Shown here: in pieces, positions 33,761 to 42,163 of the stretch
Layout: each line of letters opens with the position of its first letter
How positions within the stretch are numbered: position 1 is the stretch's first letter
DNA from: Bacillota bacterium
Lineage (GTDB): Bacteria > Bacillota > Clostridia > Christensenellales > QAND01
DNA length: 47,354 nt
Direction of reading: 5' to 3'
Assembly: GCA_003150225.1 (NCBI GenBank)
Contig: QAND01000020.1
Coordinates: forward strand, 1 to 47,354
Notes under the pieces: generated by a model
The model's database searches: none
What the model saw: the letters and a program-made list of their open reading frames with translations, nothing else
Told to the model about the DNA's origin: nothing
Program-made: the position numbers and the translations under genes

Positions 33761-34746
33761 GGGCTTTCCCTCCCCTTCATGCGGGGATCCACCACGCCGT
33801 AGAGGAGGTTGGCGGCAAGATTCCCCAGAAACACCAGGCCGGCACAGACCAGGGTGACGCCCATCAAAAGGGGAACGTCGCCCCCCAGGCCGGCGGCTAC
33901 CGCCGCTTGGCCCAAGCCGGGATAGGAGAACACCTGCTCGATGAGCACCGATCCCCCAATGATCTCCCCCACCGAGGCGAATTGCAGGGTTAGGGCGGGA
34001 AGCAGCACGTTGCGGAGCCCATGGCGACGAAGGATGCGCCAGTTGCTGTCTCCTCGGGCCCGGGCGAACAGGGCGTAGTCGCTTTCTATGACGTCGATCA
34101 TCTTTTCCCGGGTATGGAGCGCAACGCTGGAGACGCCGGTGATGGCCAGGGTCAGGGCCGGCAGGATGGCGTGGCGGACCCGATCCAGAAGGGTGACGGC
34201 GGAGGCCTCCATCCCGATGGGCACCGACAGGCCGATGGGCAGAACTTTGAGCCAGACGGAGAAAAAGAGGAGCAGCAGCAGGGCCAGCCAGAAGGCGGGG
34301 GTGCTGGCGGTTATGAGGGAATAGGACTTGATGAGCCGATCCCAAATCCCGCCCCGGTTGGCTCCGGCCACCGCTCCAAGGAAAAATCCGATGGTTCCCG
34401 ACAGGGCCCAGGCGATGACCAGCAGCCATAGGGAGTTTTGGAGTCGCTGGCCGATGACCGAGGCCACGCTCTGCCGGTAGATAAGGGAGGTGCCCATGTC
34501 TCCCCGGAGAACATCTCCGGCCCAGGCGAGATACCGCTCCACCGGAGGCTGGCCCACCCCCCAGTACTCCTCCAGCTTTTGGATCTGCTCCGGGCTCATG
34601 GAGCCCAGTGCGGTTTGGCCCACGTTGGCCTGAAGGGGATTGATGGGGGAAACGGAAACGAGGAAAAAGGCCACCATGCTGACGCAGAGCAGCAATAGGG
34701 CCATCTTCAACAGGTTTTTTGACAGAAAGAGCAGGTTCCGTTTCAT
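33757..34746 (-). CDS. Opp/Dpp/Nik-type ABC permease (DppB-like)
   Basis: 329 residues. N-terminal helix (LLLLCVSMVAFFLVSVSPINP), the family block QLQKLEEYWGVGQPPVERYLAW-like region, GTSLIYRQSV, then the EAA loop (ALFARARGDSNWRILRRHGLRNVLLPA) and SVLIEQVFSYPGLG. The true start is the ATG at 34746; the frame upstream to 35181 overlaps the binding protein gene. It pairs with the DppC-like permease. Confidence 0.87.
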   Translation of the reverse strand: MKRNLLFLSKNLLKMALLLLCVSMVAFFLVSVSPINPLQANVGQTALGSMSPEQIQKLEEYWGVGQPPVERYLAWAGDVLRGDMGTSLIYRQSVASVIGQRLQNSLWLLVIAWALSGTIGFFLGAVAGANRGGIWDRLIKSYSLITASTPAFWLALLLLLFFSVWLKVLPIGLSVPIGMEASAVTLLDRVRHAILPALTLAITGVSSVALHTREKMIDVIESDYALFARARGDSNWRILRRHGLRNVLLPALTLQFASVGEIIGGSVLIEQVFSYPGLGQAAVAAGLGGDVPLLMGVTLVCAGLVFLGNLAANLLYGVVDPRMKGRESP

Positions 34747-34801
34747 AGCAATCGTCCAAATGGGCGGGAAAGCGGGCGATGGCCTCCCCATGGGAAAGGG
34801 A

Positions 34802-36379
34802 TCACTTCCAGCTCCACCGGTCCACGTTGTTGACGATGGACCAGCCATGGCCATGGGGGTGGAGCTTTTGTTCCGCCACGGTAAGGCCGTCTCGGGCCCA
34901 GTACAGGTGTTCCACGTTGACCAGCCAGACCCAGGGGAGGTCGGCGCTGATCCCGGCGTCTCCATCCCTCTGGGCCTTCTGCCACAGGGCGTAGGAGGTT
35001 TCCAGGTCGGCGCTGCGGAGAGCCTTGTCCATAGTAGCGTCCACCTGGGCATTGGCGTAGGGGGAGAACTGAGCCAGGCCGGTGTCCTCCATGGTGTGAT
35101 AGATGTTGTAGAGCTCCATGGGGGTGTGGGCGCCCCAGCCCCAGACCATGGGGTCCATCTGTGCCCGGTCATAGGCCACATCCCAGCCCACGCCCTCGAT
35201 GGAAGCGTCGATGCCCAGGGTTTTAAGCTGGTTGGCGGTATCGGCGGCCAGGGCCTGGCGCAGGGAGTCGCCGGTGGGGTATAGAATGGTGAAGGCTGCC
35301 CGAACCCCGCCCTTTACACGGATCCCGTCGCTGCCCGCCTTCCAGCCGGCACTTTCCAGGAGAAAAAGGGCTTTTTCCCGGTCGTAGGGGACTACGGTAT
35401 CCTCGTTAAACCAGGGCATCTTATCGCAGACGCTATATGCGGGGGTGCCGTAGCCGTTCAGCACGTTTTGGATCATTTCCTCCCGGTTTAGTCCTAGGTT
35501 GATGGCCTGGCGGATCGCCGGATCGGCGGTGACGTCGTTGCCCACGTCCCCCGACCGGGGAACGGCGGGCAGGTTGAGACCCCGGTTATCCACGGTGGCC
35601 ACCGATAGAAGGGAAAAGCCTTCCACCTGCTGATCCCCGTAGGAGGGGGCGGTGTAGCTAAGATCCGCCTGTCCGGATTTTACGGCGGCAAAGGCGGCGT
35701 CCTCCTCCATAAAGAGGATGGTCACCTGCTTCATCATGGGGGCTTCCCCGTAGTAGTCGGGATTGGCGGTGAGGATCACCTGCTGGCCCTTATCCCACTG
35801 CTTGAGGATGTACCGGCCCGAGCCGATGGGGTGCTGGCCGTAGGCTTCATCGTAGGCGTGTTCCGGCACAATGCCCACGATGGCCATGGTGTAGGGCCAG
35901 ATGGAATAGGGACGGGTCATGTGGAACACCACGGTGGTATCGTCCGTGGCCTCCGCCCGGTCCAGCATGGTGAAATCGTTGACGGAGCTGGCAGACTTTA
36001 CGGTATTGTAGGTAAAGGCCACATCCTGGGCTGTAAGAGGCTCGCCATCGGTGAAGCGGACGTCATCCCGGATGGTGACGGTCCAGGTCATACCATCGGG
36101 GCTTGCCTCCATGGAGGTGGCCAGGTCATAGCTGATTTTGAGATCAGCGGTGGTGATGGTGAGGGTGCTTTGAATCAGGGGTTCGTGGACGTGCTCTCCG
36201 GCGCCCCAGCCATAGGCGGGATCAAACCCGGCTTCGGGCTCCGAGGTGGGGGACATCACCACAACGACGGAGTCCTTTGCCCCGGTTTGGGCGCCGGCGG
36301 GGGTTCCTCCGCCGCAGCCCGCCAGAAGAGCCAGGCACAGAATGAACGAAAGACAGGCGGCTATGCGTTTTCTTCCCAT
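34802..36379 (-). CDS. Family 5 extracellular solute-binding lipoprotein (Opp/Nik type)
   Basis: 525 residues starting MGRKRIAACLSFILC with lipobox LLAGC; GGAGG precedes the ATG. The SBP_bac_5 pattern is clear: SMEASPDGMTWTVTIRDDVRFTDGEPLTAQDVAFTYN, PIGSGRYILKQW, NPDYYG, DPAIRQAINLGLNRE. It captures peptides, or a nickel or metallophore complex. The C-terminal HPHGHG cluster and the neighbouring methyltransferase and FecCD-type genes hint at a metal-linked substrate, but this is inference. The frame is open in phase through the leader to 36517, yet a lipoprotein signal cannot start that far upstream. Confidence 0.87.
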   Translation of the reverse strand: MGRKRIAACLSFILCLALLAGCGGGTPAGAQTGAKDSVVVVMSPTSEPEAGFDPAYGWGAGEHVHEPLIQSTLTITTADLKISYDLATSMEASPDGMTWTVTIRDDVRFTDGEPLTAQDVAFTYNTVKSASSVNDFTMLDRAEATDDTTVVFHMTRPYSIWPYTMAIVGIVPEHAYDEAYGQHPIGSGRYILKQWDKGQQVILTANPDYYGEAPMMKQVTILFMEEDAAFAAVKSGQADLSYTAPSYGDQQVEGFSLLSVATVDNRGLNLPAVPRSGDVGNDVTADPAIRQAINLGLNREEMIQNVLNGYGTPAYSVCDKMPWFNEDTVVPYDREKALFLLESAGWKAGSDGIRVKGGVRAAFTILYPTGDSLRQALAADTANQLKTLGIDASIEGVGWDVAYDRAQMDPMVWGWGAHTPMELYNIYHTMEDTGLAQFSPYANAQVDATMDKALRSADLETSYALWQKAQRDGDAGISADLPWVWLVNVEHLYWARDGLTVAEQKLHPHGHGWSIVNNVDRWSWK

Positions 36380-36397
36380 AATACTTCCTCCAGACAG

Positions 36398-36441
36398 AAA
36401 AATTGCCACGAGGGCGGCTTGCGCGCAACACCTTCGTGGCA
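36398..36441 (-). terminator. Terminator-like hairpin in the leader of the Opp-type operon
   Basis: On the minus strand, TGCCACGAAGG...CCTCGTGGCA closes a stem (plus 36431-36441 with 36404-36413) followed by ATTTTT (36403-36398), only about 20 bases before the binding-protein start. A terminator between promoter and first gene implies attenuation or a riboswitch. Confidence 0.6.
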
Positions 36442-36516
36442 TTGGATTCGGAATCGAAAGCAGAAAGAACCGCACGTCCGGCGGCGGGCCATGCCTTCGT
36501 GACATGGGCTGTTTCA

Positions 36517-36545
36517 ACTCTATCGGATTTGGGTGGATTTGTCAA
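36517..36545 (-). promoter_or_regulatory. Promoter of the Opp-type operon
   Basis: On the minus strand TTGACA (36545-36540), 17-bp spacer, TAGAGT (36522-36517). It gives a leader of about 130 nt ahead of the binding-protein gene. Confidence 0.62.
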
Positions 36546-36679
36546 TCTTCCTTCGGGTCCCTCGACACCATCCGCCCCTCCACTTGTTGGCCGGGAGGAA
36601 ATGGATTATACTGAGGCTGATAGCTTTTTTATCGAATTTTGCGGATAGGGATTCAAACAGGATTTGGGGGAACGGATGG

Positions 36680-37423
36680 ATGGAAAAGAAGGAATTTTGG
36701 GCGCCTGAAAGCCTGCGGCGGTATTTGGACGCCTGCGCGTTTTTGGATTATCCCAGGGTACCCTTGGCAAAGTATGTGGAGGGGATCATCCGGCCGGAGG
36801 ACACCGTGCTGGATCTGGGCTGCGGACCGGGCGCCAGCTCGGAGTATCTGGCTACCCTTTGCCGGCAGGTTTGGGCGGTGGATACCAGCCAGGCCGGCCT
36901 TGACAGCCTGCGGGAGCGGATCGCGAAGAAGGGCACCCGTAACATCACGCCCCTGGACCAGCCCTTTCCCCAGGGGGAGCTGCCGGTCTGCGACGTGGTG
37001 GTGGCCCTCTATGTATTCTTCCTATTGGAAAACCGAAGCGCTGCAAAGCGTCTGTTGGAGCTGACGGGCCGGGAGGGGATCATCCTGCTGCGCCGGGAGG
37101 ATCGAGGCTTTATGGAGGAGATCCCTCCTTTGCTGGGGCTTCCTGCCCGGAGCACGCCTTGCAGCCGCGGATGCCACATCATGGGGCTGTTGGAGGGAGT
37201 GGGAGCCCGGGTAGAGTGCGAACATTTTCAGCGGGATTTTGGACAGCCGGTGGCGGACGTCCGGGAGGCGGCGGACTTCATCCGCGCCCAGCTGCGGGCG
37301 GGGGAGGAGTATGCCCAGGCCATTGAGGAGCTTGCGCCCCGGTATCTGGTAGAGCGGCAGGGGCGGCTATATTTGCCCTATCCCCGGACGGAGTGCGTCC
37401 TTCACTATTGGAAGGATCGCTGA
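36680..37423 (+). CDS. Class I SAM-dependent methyltransferase
   Basis: 247 residues from ATG 36680, preceded by TGGGGGAA. SAM-binding motif I VLDLGCGPGASSEYLA (around residue 49), motif II VWAVDTS, then CDVVVALYVFFLL and an ILLRRED block. The acceptor is unknown. It heads a plus-strand set with a FecCD permease and FecE ATPase and is divergent from the Opp-type transporter. Comparable pairings of methyltransferases with metal or cobamide uptake genes suggest a role in making or processing a transported metal ligand, which is only inference. Confidence 0.82.
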   Translation: MEKKEFWAPESLRRYLDACAFLDYPRVPLAKYVEGIIRPEDTVLDLGCGPGASSEYLATLCRQVWAVDTSQAGLDSLRERIAKKGTRNITPLDQPFPQGELPVCDVVVALYVFFLLENRSAAKRLLELTGREGIILLRREDRGFMEEIPPLLGLPARSTPCSRGCHIMGLLEGVGARVECEHFQRDFGQPVADVREAADFIRAQLRAGEEYAQAIEELAPRYLVERQGRLYLPYPRTECVLHYWKDR

Positions 37424-37476
37424 TCCGGCGGCTTTTTGTATTTCCGGCTCCCATGGGGGCCTTTTTGGAGGTTTGT

Positions 37477-38514
37477 ATGCAGGCATCCGATTTTAACCCA
37501 CGCATGGAGGAACGGGCGGGCCGGCGCAAAGCGGCCCGGCTGAACCTATTGCTGCTGACCGTTCTTTGCGCTCTGGCGCTGTTGGCGCTCTGTGTGGGAA
37601 AATATCCGGTTTCGCCATGGGAGGCCCTTGGCATCCTATTTGGCGGCGGCGCGAAGGACGCCATGGCAAACAGCGTGGTTTGGGGGCTTCGTCTGCCCCG
37701 GATTTTGGGCGCTGTTTTTTGCGGCGCGGCTTTGGCGCTTTCGGGGGCGGCCTACCAGGGGGTATTTAAAAATCCTCTGGTTTCTCCCGACTTTCTAGGG
37801 GTTTCTCAGGGAGCCTGCGTGGGCGCCGCCCTTGCTATCCTGTTGGCGCTGCCCGCCGGCATGACCCAGCTCTTTGCTTTTTTGGGGGGAATCCTGGCCG
37901 TCGGGTTGACGCTAGTCATCCCATCCCTTATCCGGAATCAGTCCAATCTGATGCTGGTGCTATCCGGCATCATCGTTGGGGGGCTTATGGGCTCTCTGAT
38001 GGGGTTTATCAAGTATATCGCCGATCCGGAGACCCAGCTGGCCGCCATCACCTATTGGCAGATGGGCAGTTTCTCCTATGTGGATCTGGAGGGCTTTTTT
38101 TCGGTGCTGCCCGCCATGGTGCTCTCGGGCGCCTGCCTTTTTGGCCTGTCCTGGTGGATCGACGTGATGTCCTTGGGGGAGCGGGAAGCCCAGACCCTGG
38201 GAACAAATGTGGTGCTGGTACGCACCTTGACGGTGGTTTGCGCCACCTTTTTGACCGCCAGCTCCGTTTGCCTGGCGGGGACCATCGGCTGGGTGGGACT
38301 GGTGATTCCACACTTCGGCCGGATGATGGTGGGCACCAGCAACATCCGCCTGCTGCCGGCCGCCTGTTTGGTGGGGGGCATTTTTCTCCTGGTGGTGGAT
38401 GCCGCGGCCCGTACCATTGGCACCACCGAGCTGCCCATCAGCATCCTTACCGGTATGGTGGGCGCGCCTTTCTACGCCTGGCTCCTGTACCGGCGCAGAA
38501 TGACGGTTCAGTAG
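37477..38514 (+). CDS. FecCD/BtuC-family ABC permease
   Basis: 345 residues, about ten hydrophobic helices. Motifs: LRLPRILGAVFCGAALALSGAAYQGVFKNPLVSPDFLGVSQGA (family hallmark), GLMGSLMGFIKYIADPETQL, ITYWQMGSF and the coupling segment VGLVIPHFGRMMVGTSNIRLLPAAC. Transports siderophores, haem, cobalamin or other metal chelates. GGAGG precedes ATG 37477. The gene is 53 bp after the methyltransferase. No FecB/BtuF-type binding protein is present in the window. Confidence 0.88.
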   Translation: MQASDFNPRMEERAGRRKAARLNLLLLTVLCALALLALCVGKYPVSPWEALGILFGGGAKDAMANSVVWGLRLPRILGAVFCGAALALSGAAYQGVFKNPLVSPDFLGVSQGACVGAALAILLALPAGMTQLFAFLGGILAVGLTLVIPSLIRNQSNLMLVLSGIIVGGLMGSLMGFIKYIADPETQLAAITYWQMGSFSYVDLEGFFSVLPAMVLSGACLFGLSWWIDVMSLGEREAQTLGTNVVLVRTLTVVCATFLTASSVCLAGTIGWVGLVIPHFGRMMVGTSNIRLLPAACLVGGIFLLVVDAAARTIGTTELPISILTGMVGAPFYAWLLYRRRMTVQ

Positions 38515-38527
38515 GAGGGGACGCCCA

Positions 38528-39319
38528 ATGGATGTGATCTATGAGGTTCGAAACCTAAGCTATTCCTATCCCGGCAGCCAGCGCCAGGTGCTTTCCGGCG
38601 CCAATTTAACCCTGGGACGGGGCGAGGTGCTTTCCATCTTAGGGCCAAACGGTGCTGGAAAGAGCACCTTGCTCAACTGTATGGCGGGATTGCTTCACCC
38701 CACCGCCGGGGACATCGAGCTGTGCGGGAAGTCCATTCATGCCATGAAGCAAAGGGAGATTGCCCGGCAGGTAGCCTACGTGCAGCAGAACCACGTTCCC
38801 TCCTTTTCCTATTCGGTATTTGAATTTGTGTTGATGGGCCGGGCCCCCAAGGTGGGTTTTTTTGGCCGTCCAGGGAACCGGGACCGGGAGGCCGTATGGC
38901 GGGTGTTGTCGGAGCTGGGCATCGAACATCTGGCCAATCAGCCCTATACCGAGATCAGCGGCGGGGAGCGCCAGCAATGCACCATCGCCCGGGCCATGGC
39001 ACAGGAACCTCAGGCCATTTTGTTTGATGAACCCACTGCGTATCTGGACTTTGGCAATCAGGCTCGCATTCTGGAGGCGATCCGCCGGATGGCGGGAGAG
39101 GGATACTCCGTGGTGATGACCACCCACAACCCCGACCATGTGATCCTTTTGGGGGGAAGGGCGGCCATTGTGGACCGCAAGGGCGGGCTTGTATGCGGCT
39201 CGGTGGAGGAGGTTGTTACCCAGGATCGGCTTAGGGAGGTCTATGAGACCGATTTGCGGATCGTTCGGGTGGAGGAGCTGCACAGAAGGGCCTGTCTCCA
39301 CGGGGAGCTGCGCCCTTAG
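38528..39319 (+). CDS. FecE/BtuD-family ABC ATPase
   Basis: 263 residues. Walker A GPNGAGKST, SVFEFVLMGRAPKVGFFGRPG (the metal-chelate ATPase Q-loop region), signature ISGGERQQ, Walker B AILFDEPTAYLD and H-loop VVMTTHNPDHVI. It follows the permease by 13 bp with GGAGGGG. It energises the FecCD-like permease. No terminator is evident before the next gene. Confidence 0.88.
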   Translation: MDVIYEVRNLSYSYPGSQRQVLSGANLTLGRGEVLSILGPNGAGKSTLLNCMAGLLHPTAGDIELCGKSIHAMKQREIARQVAYVQQNHVPSFSYSVFEFVLMGRAPKVGFFGRPGNRDREAVWRVLSELGIEHLANQPYTEISGGERQQCTIARAMAQEPQAILFDEPTAYLDFGNQARILEAIRRMAGEGYSVVMTTHNPDHVILLGGRAAIVDRKGGLVCGSVEEVVTQDRLREVYETDLRIVRVEELHRRACLHGELRP

Positions 39320-39463
39320 CGGGAAACCAGACTGGACTTCTGCATCCACTTTTAGAAGGGAAAAGCTAGGAAAATGCGCTTGTCTTCCATAGGGGGACAT
39401 CATAAAGCGAAATTTGGACATGGTATTTATGATGGGAATGATATTTGCATTGGGGCGGAAGAG

Positions 39464-41734
39464 ATGAAACCGAAGGGCATATGGCAGGGCGGAAAGCTGT
39501 TTAACAGCAAAAAGCAGTGGATATTCCAATGGATTCAGATTGGAGTGCTGCTGTTGCTTGCGATCGCTGTGGTGGCATTGACCATCGTCAACGTTATGGG
39601 GATGCGGGAATCCATCCACGCGAGCACGGAGCGATATGTGGAGGATGTGGCCAGGCAGCTGGCTTTGGATATTGAGACCCTATTGTTAAAGGACAGCCAG
39701 GAGCTGGAGCTTTTGGCGGACAGCCTACTGCGCATCGAACACGGCCCTAATCAGGAGGAATTGGAGGAGTTTTTGAACCGTAAGGTGGAGATCCTTGCCT
39801 TTGACGCGCTGCTTTATTTTTGCGAGAAGGGCGACGTGCATACCGCCGGCTCTGTGGCCCTTTCGGAAGAGGAGCTGGCTGAAATACGCAGGGCGTTTCA
39901 AGGGGAGGGGTCCATCTTTCTTCTGGACGGCCAGAAAATCATAAATGCCATTCCGCTCTATGAGGAGGAGAGGGTGGTCGGCGTATTGGCGGGGCTTCGG
40001 AACAAAAACAACATGCAGGCTTTGATCCAGCCCAAGAGCTTTATGGGCAAGGGATTGAGCTGCATCGCTGACAGCCGTGGGCAGGTGATCATCTCCCCTA
40101 CGGATTTAGACCCCTTTTTGCAGCTGGACAGCATTTTCTTTGAGGATGGAGACCCTGAGACGGTTCAGGATATTCAGCAGATGCGGGAGGATATGCGGAA
40201 CCACCGGGATGGCGTTGTGACTTTTTCCGCCGTAAATGGGATGGAACTGATCCTGTCCTATAACGCTATGCAGGCTTTTGATTGGGTGCTTTTGACCTTG
40301 GTTCCCGCCGATCTTATCGTCAGCGAGGTAAACGTGCACATCAGCCGCATGTTTCGTATCGTCGTTGGCATGATTTTGGTTCCGTTCCTGTTTTTTATGG
40401 CGTTTTTACGAACCTACTGGAACCATCGCCGGCAATTGGAACGGTTTGCTTTTATGGATCCCATCGCCGGAGGGATAAACCACGAGGCCTTTGGGCTACG
40501 GTGTAGGGAGCTGCTATCGGCCCAGCCCAAGGGAACCTACACCATGGTATCCATGCGGCTGCGGAATTTTAATCTCATCAATGAAGCCGCCGGGAGCGCG
40601 GAGGGAAACGCCACGCTGCGATACATCATGGAGACGCTGCGGCGCCATCTTGGGGAGGATGAAGCGGCCTGCCGAGGTGAAGGAGAACATTTCTTGCTGC
40701 TGCTGCGGGAAAACCAGCCCTTGGACGTCCAGCGGCGGCTGGATGAAATGCTGACGGATATCAACAGCTTTAACCAAACCCGGGACACCGTTTATCTTCT
40801 AACCTTCCAGCAGGGGGCGTACTTGGTGGAGGACCCGGATCTGGAGATTGCCGTTATAGAGGATCGGGCCAAGGTGGCCGACCGGGAGCATTCCGGCGGC
40901 GGATGCGTTTTCTATGACGCCGCTTTTACCAAGCGCTTGCAGCGGGAGCATGATCTGAACGCCATGTTTCGCGGAGCGCTGGAACAGGGGGAATTCCAGC
41001 TATATCTGCAGCCCAAAGTGGGGCTTGAGAAGAATCGGATCGCGGGGGCGGAGGCGCTGGTTCGCTGGGAGCACGACGGGGAGATGATCTATCCCTCCGA
41101 CTTCATTCCATTGTTTGAGCGGAACGGCAACATCCGCGCCCTGGATTTTTATATGTTCCGCAGGGTTTGCGAATACCTGGCCCAGCGGCTGCAGGAGAAC
41201 CGGCAGGTGTTCCCCATCTCGGTGAATTTGTCCCGGAAGCATTTTCGTACCTCCAACTTTTTGTCCCGGCTGGACGCCATTGCCGAAGGGTATCGCGTTC
41301 CCAGAGGGCTCATTGAGTTTGAGCTTACCGAGTCCATCTTCTTTGACGACCAGCAGATCAAAGCGGTGAAGGAGAGCATCCGGGAGATGCATCGGTACGG
41401 ATTTTCCTGTTCGCTGGATGATTTTGGATCGGGGTTCTCCTCTTTGGGCCTGCTGAAGGAATTTGATGTGGACGCCATCAAGCTGGACCGCAGATTCTTC
41501 CTTGGGCTATCCCAGCCCAAAGCAAAGGACGTGGTGGCCTGTCTCATTGCTTTGGCCTCCAGGCTGGGGGTCAGCACGGTGGCCGAGGGCATCGAGTCGG
41601 AGGAGCAGTTGGCGTATCTCAGGCAATTAGGATGCGATATGGTACAGGGCTATCTGTTTTCTCCGCCGGTTCCAGCAGAGGCGCTTGAGGATTGGATGGA
41701 GCGGTTTATGAAGGAATCGGAGGAACGAGATTAG
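39464..41734 (+). CDS. Membrane c-di-GMP phosphodiesterase with extracellular sensor and degenerate GGDEF
   Basis: 756 residues. Helix about 20-42, an extracytoplasmic sensor region of about 250 residues, a second helix near 295, a GGDEF-like domain in which the active motif is EGEHF instead of GGDEF, and a C-terminal EAL domain. The EAL residues are all there: EALVRW (Glu530), NLSRKHF, ELTESIFFDD, DDFGSG, IKLDRRF, AEGIES and QGY. So it should hydrolyse cyclic di-GMP while the GGDEF part is at most regulatory. The start is ATG 39464; the longer frame from 39374 would put 30 polar residues before the helix. It stands alone. Confidence 0.88.
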   Translation: MKPKGIWQGGKLFNSKKQWIFQWIQIGVLLLLAIAVVALTIVNVMGMRESIHASTERYVEDVARQLALDIETLLLKDSQELELLADSLLRIEHGPNQEELEEFLNRKVEILAFDALLYFCEKGDVHTAGSVALSEEELAEIRRAFQGEGSIFLLDGQKIINAIPLYEEERVVGVLAGLRNKNNMQALIQPKSFMGKGLSCIADSRGQVIISPTDLDPFLQLDSIFFEDGDPETVQDIQQMREDMRNHRDGVVTFSAVNGMELILSYNAMQAFDWVLLTLVPADLIVSEVNVHISRMFRIVVGMILVPFLFFMAFLRTYWNHRRQLERFAFMDPIAGGINHEAFGLRCRELLSAQPKGTYTMVSMRLRNFNLINEAAGSAEGNATLRYIMETLRRHLGEDEAACRGEGEHFLLLLRENQPLDVQRRLDEMLTDINSFNQTRDTVYLLTFQQGAYLVEDPDLEIAVIEDRAKVADREHSGGGCVFYDAAFTKRLQREHDLNAMFRGALEQGEFQLYLQPKVGLEKNRIAGAEALVRWEHDGEMIYPSDFIPLFERNGNIRALDFYMFRRVCEYLAQRLQENRQVFPISVNLSRKHFRTSNFLSRLDAIAEGYRVPRGLIEFELTESIFFDDQQIKAVKESIREMHRYGFSCSLDDFGSGFSSLGLLKEFDVDAIKLDRRFFLGLSQPKAKDVVACLIALASRLGVSTVAEGIESEEQLAYLRQLGCDMVQGYLFSPPVPAEALEDWMERFMKESEERD

Positions 41735-41764
41735 AGCGGAAAAGAAAGAACTTTGAAAAGGGAG

Positions 41765-41793
41765 TTGAACCTGGGGACAGGGTATGCTATAAT
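41765..41793 (+). promoter_or_regulatory. Promoter of the tRNA-Arg locus
   Basis: TTGAAC (41765-41770), 17-bp spacer, perfect TATAAT (41788-41793) preceded by TGC. The predicted start is just before the truncated tRNA copy. Confidence 0.75.
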
Positions 41794-41809
41794 CAATAGG
41801 CTCAAACGG

Positions 41810-41863
41810 GTACCCGTAGCTCAGCTGGATAGAGCGTTAGACTCCGACGCTGAAGGCCCGTAG
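41810..41863 (+). pseudogene. 5' fragment of tRNA-Arg(CCG)
   Basis: The first 25 bases are identical to the intact tRNA-Arg at 41891. The D-arm and an anticodon loop CTCCGAC (CCG) are present, but the anticodon stem is mispaired on its 3' side and sequence similarity stops before the T-arm, with no acceptor 3' strand. It looks like a tRNA gene cut by integration, or a decayed tandem copy. Confidence 0.7.
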
Positions 41864-41890
41864 TAATATATACATTCAAATAGTTATCAT

Positions 41891-41967
41891 GTACCCGTAG
41901 CTCAGCTGGATAGAGTGACAGACTCCGACTCTGTAGGTCGAAGGTTCGAATCCTTTCGGGTACGCCA
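41891..41967 (+). tRNA. tRNA-Arg (anticodon CCG)
   Basis: 77 bases including encoded CCA. Acceptor GTACCCG pairs with CGGGTAC; D-stem GCTC/GAGT; anticodon arm ACAGA-CTCCGAC-TCTGT with anticodon CCG; T-arm GAAGG-TTCGAAT-CCTTT. Decodes CGG. It depends on the promoter upstream of the truncated copy, and is followed directly by a terminator. Confidence 0.95.
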
Positions 41968-42004
41968 GAAACCCCCGTAAACAGTAGGTTTTCGGGGGTT
42001 TCCT
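41968..42004 (+). terminator. Terminator after tRNA-Arg
   Basis: GAAACCCCCG (41968-41977) pairs with CGGGGGTTTC (41993-42002), starting right at the end of the tRNA CCA. Confidence 0.8.
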
Positions 42005-42163
42005 TATGCAAAGGATCATTCAAGAGCAATCCAATATGATCGGTTTTTATTGTAGACATTTTTGTTGAATAAGGGCTGTATATTTTGGTTATTTATGCAT
42101 TTTGACTACAATTTGACTACAATATTTTTTGTACATAATAAAAAGTATAGATTTAATGGACAA

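Noticed and set aside
32936..34759. 607-codon minus-strand frame
   Set aside because: Only its last 274 codons are the DppC-like permease; the rest is an out-of-frame shadow of the DppB-like gene with low-complexity Arg/Gly/Pro content.
36398..36545. Cobalamin, SAM or TPP riboswitch in the Opp-operon leader
   Set aside because: None of the conserved boxes of these classes can be recognised; only the promoter and terminator-like parts are supported.
41802..42059. 85-codon minus-strand frame across the tRNA copies
   Set aside because: It is the antisense of the tRNA-Arg sequences; such frames are frequent annotation artefacts.
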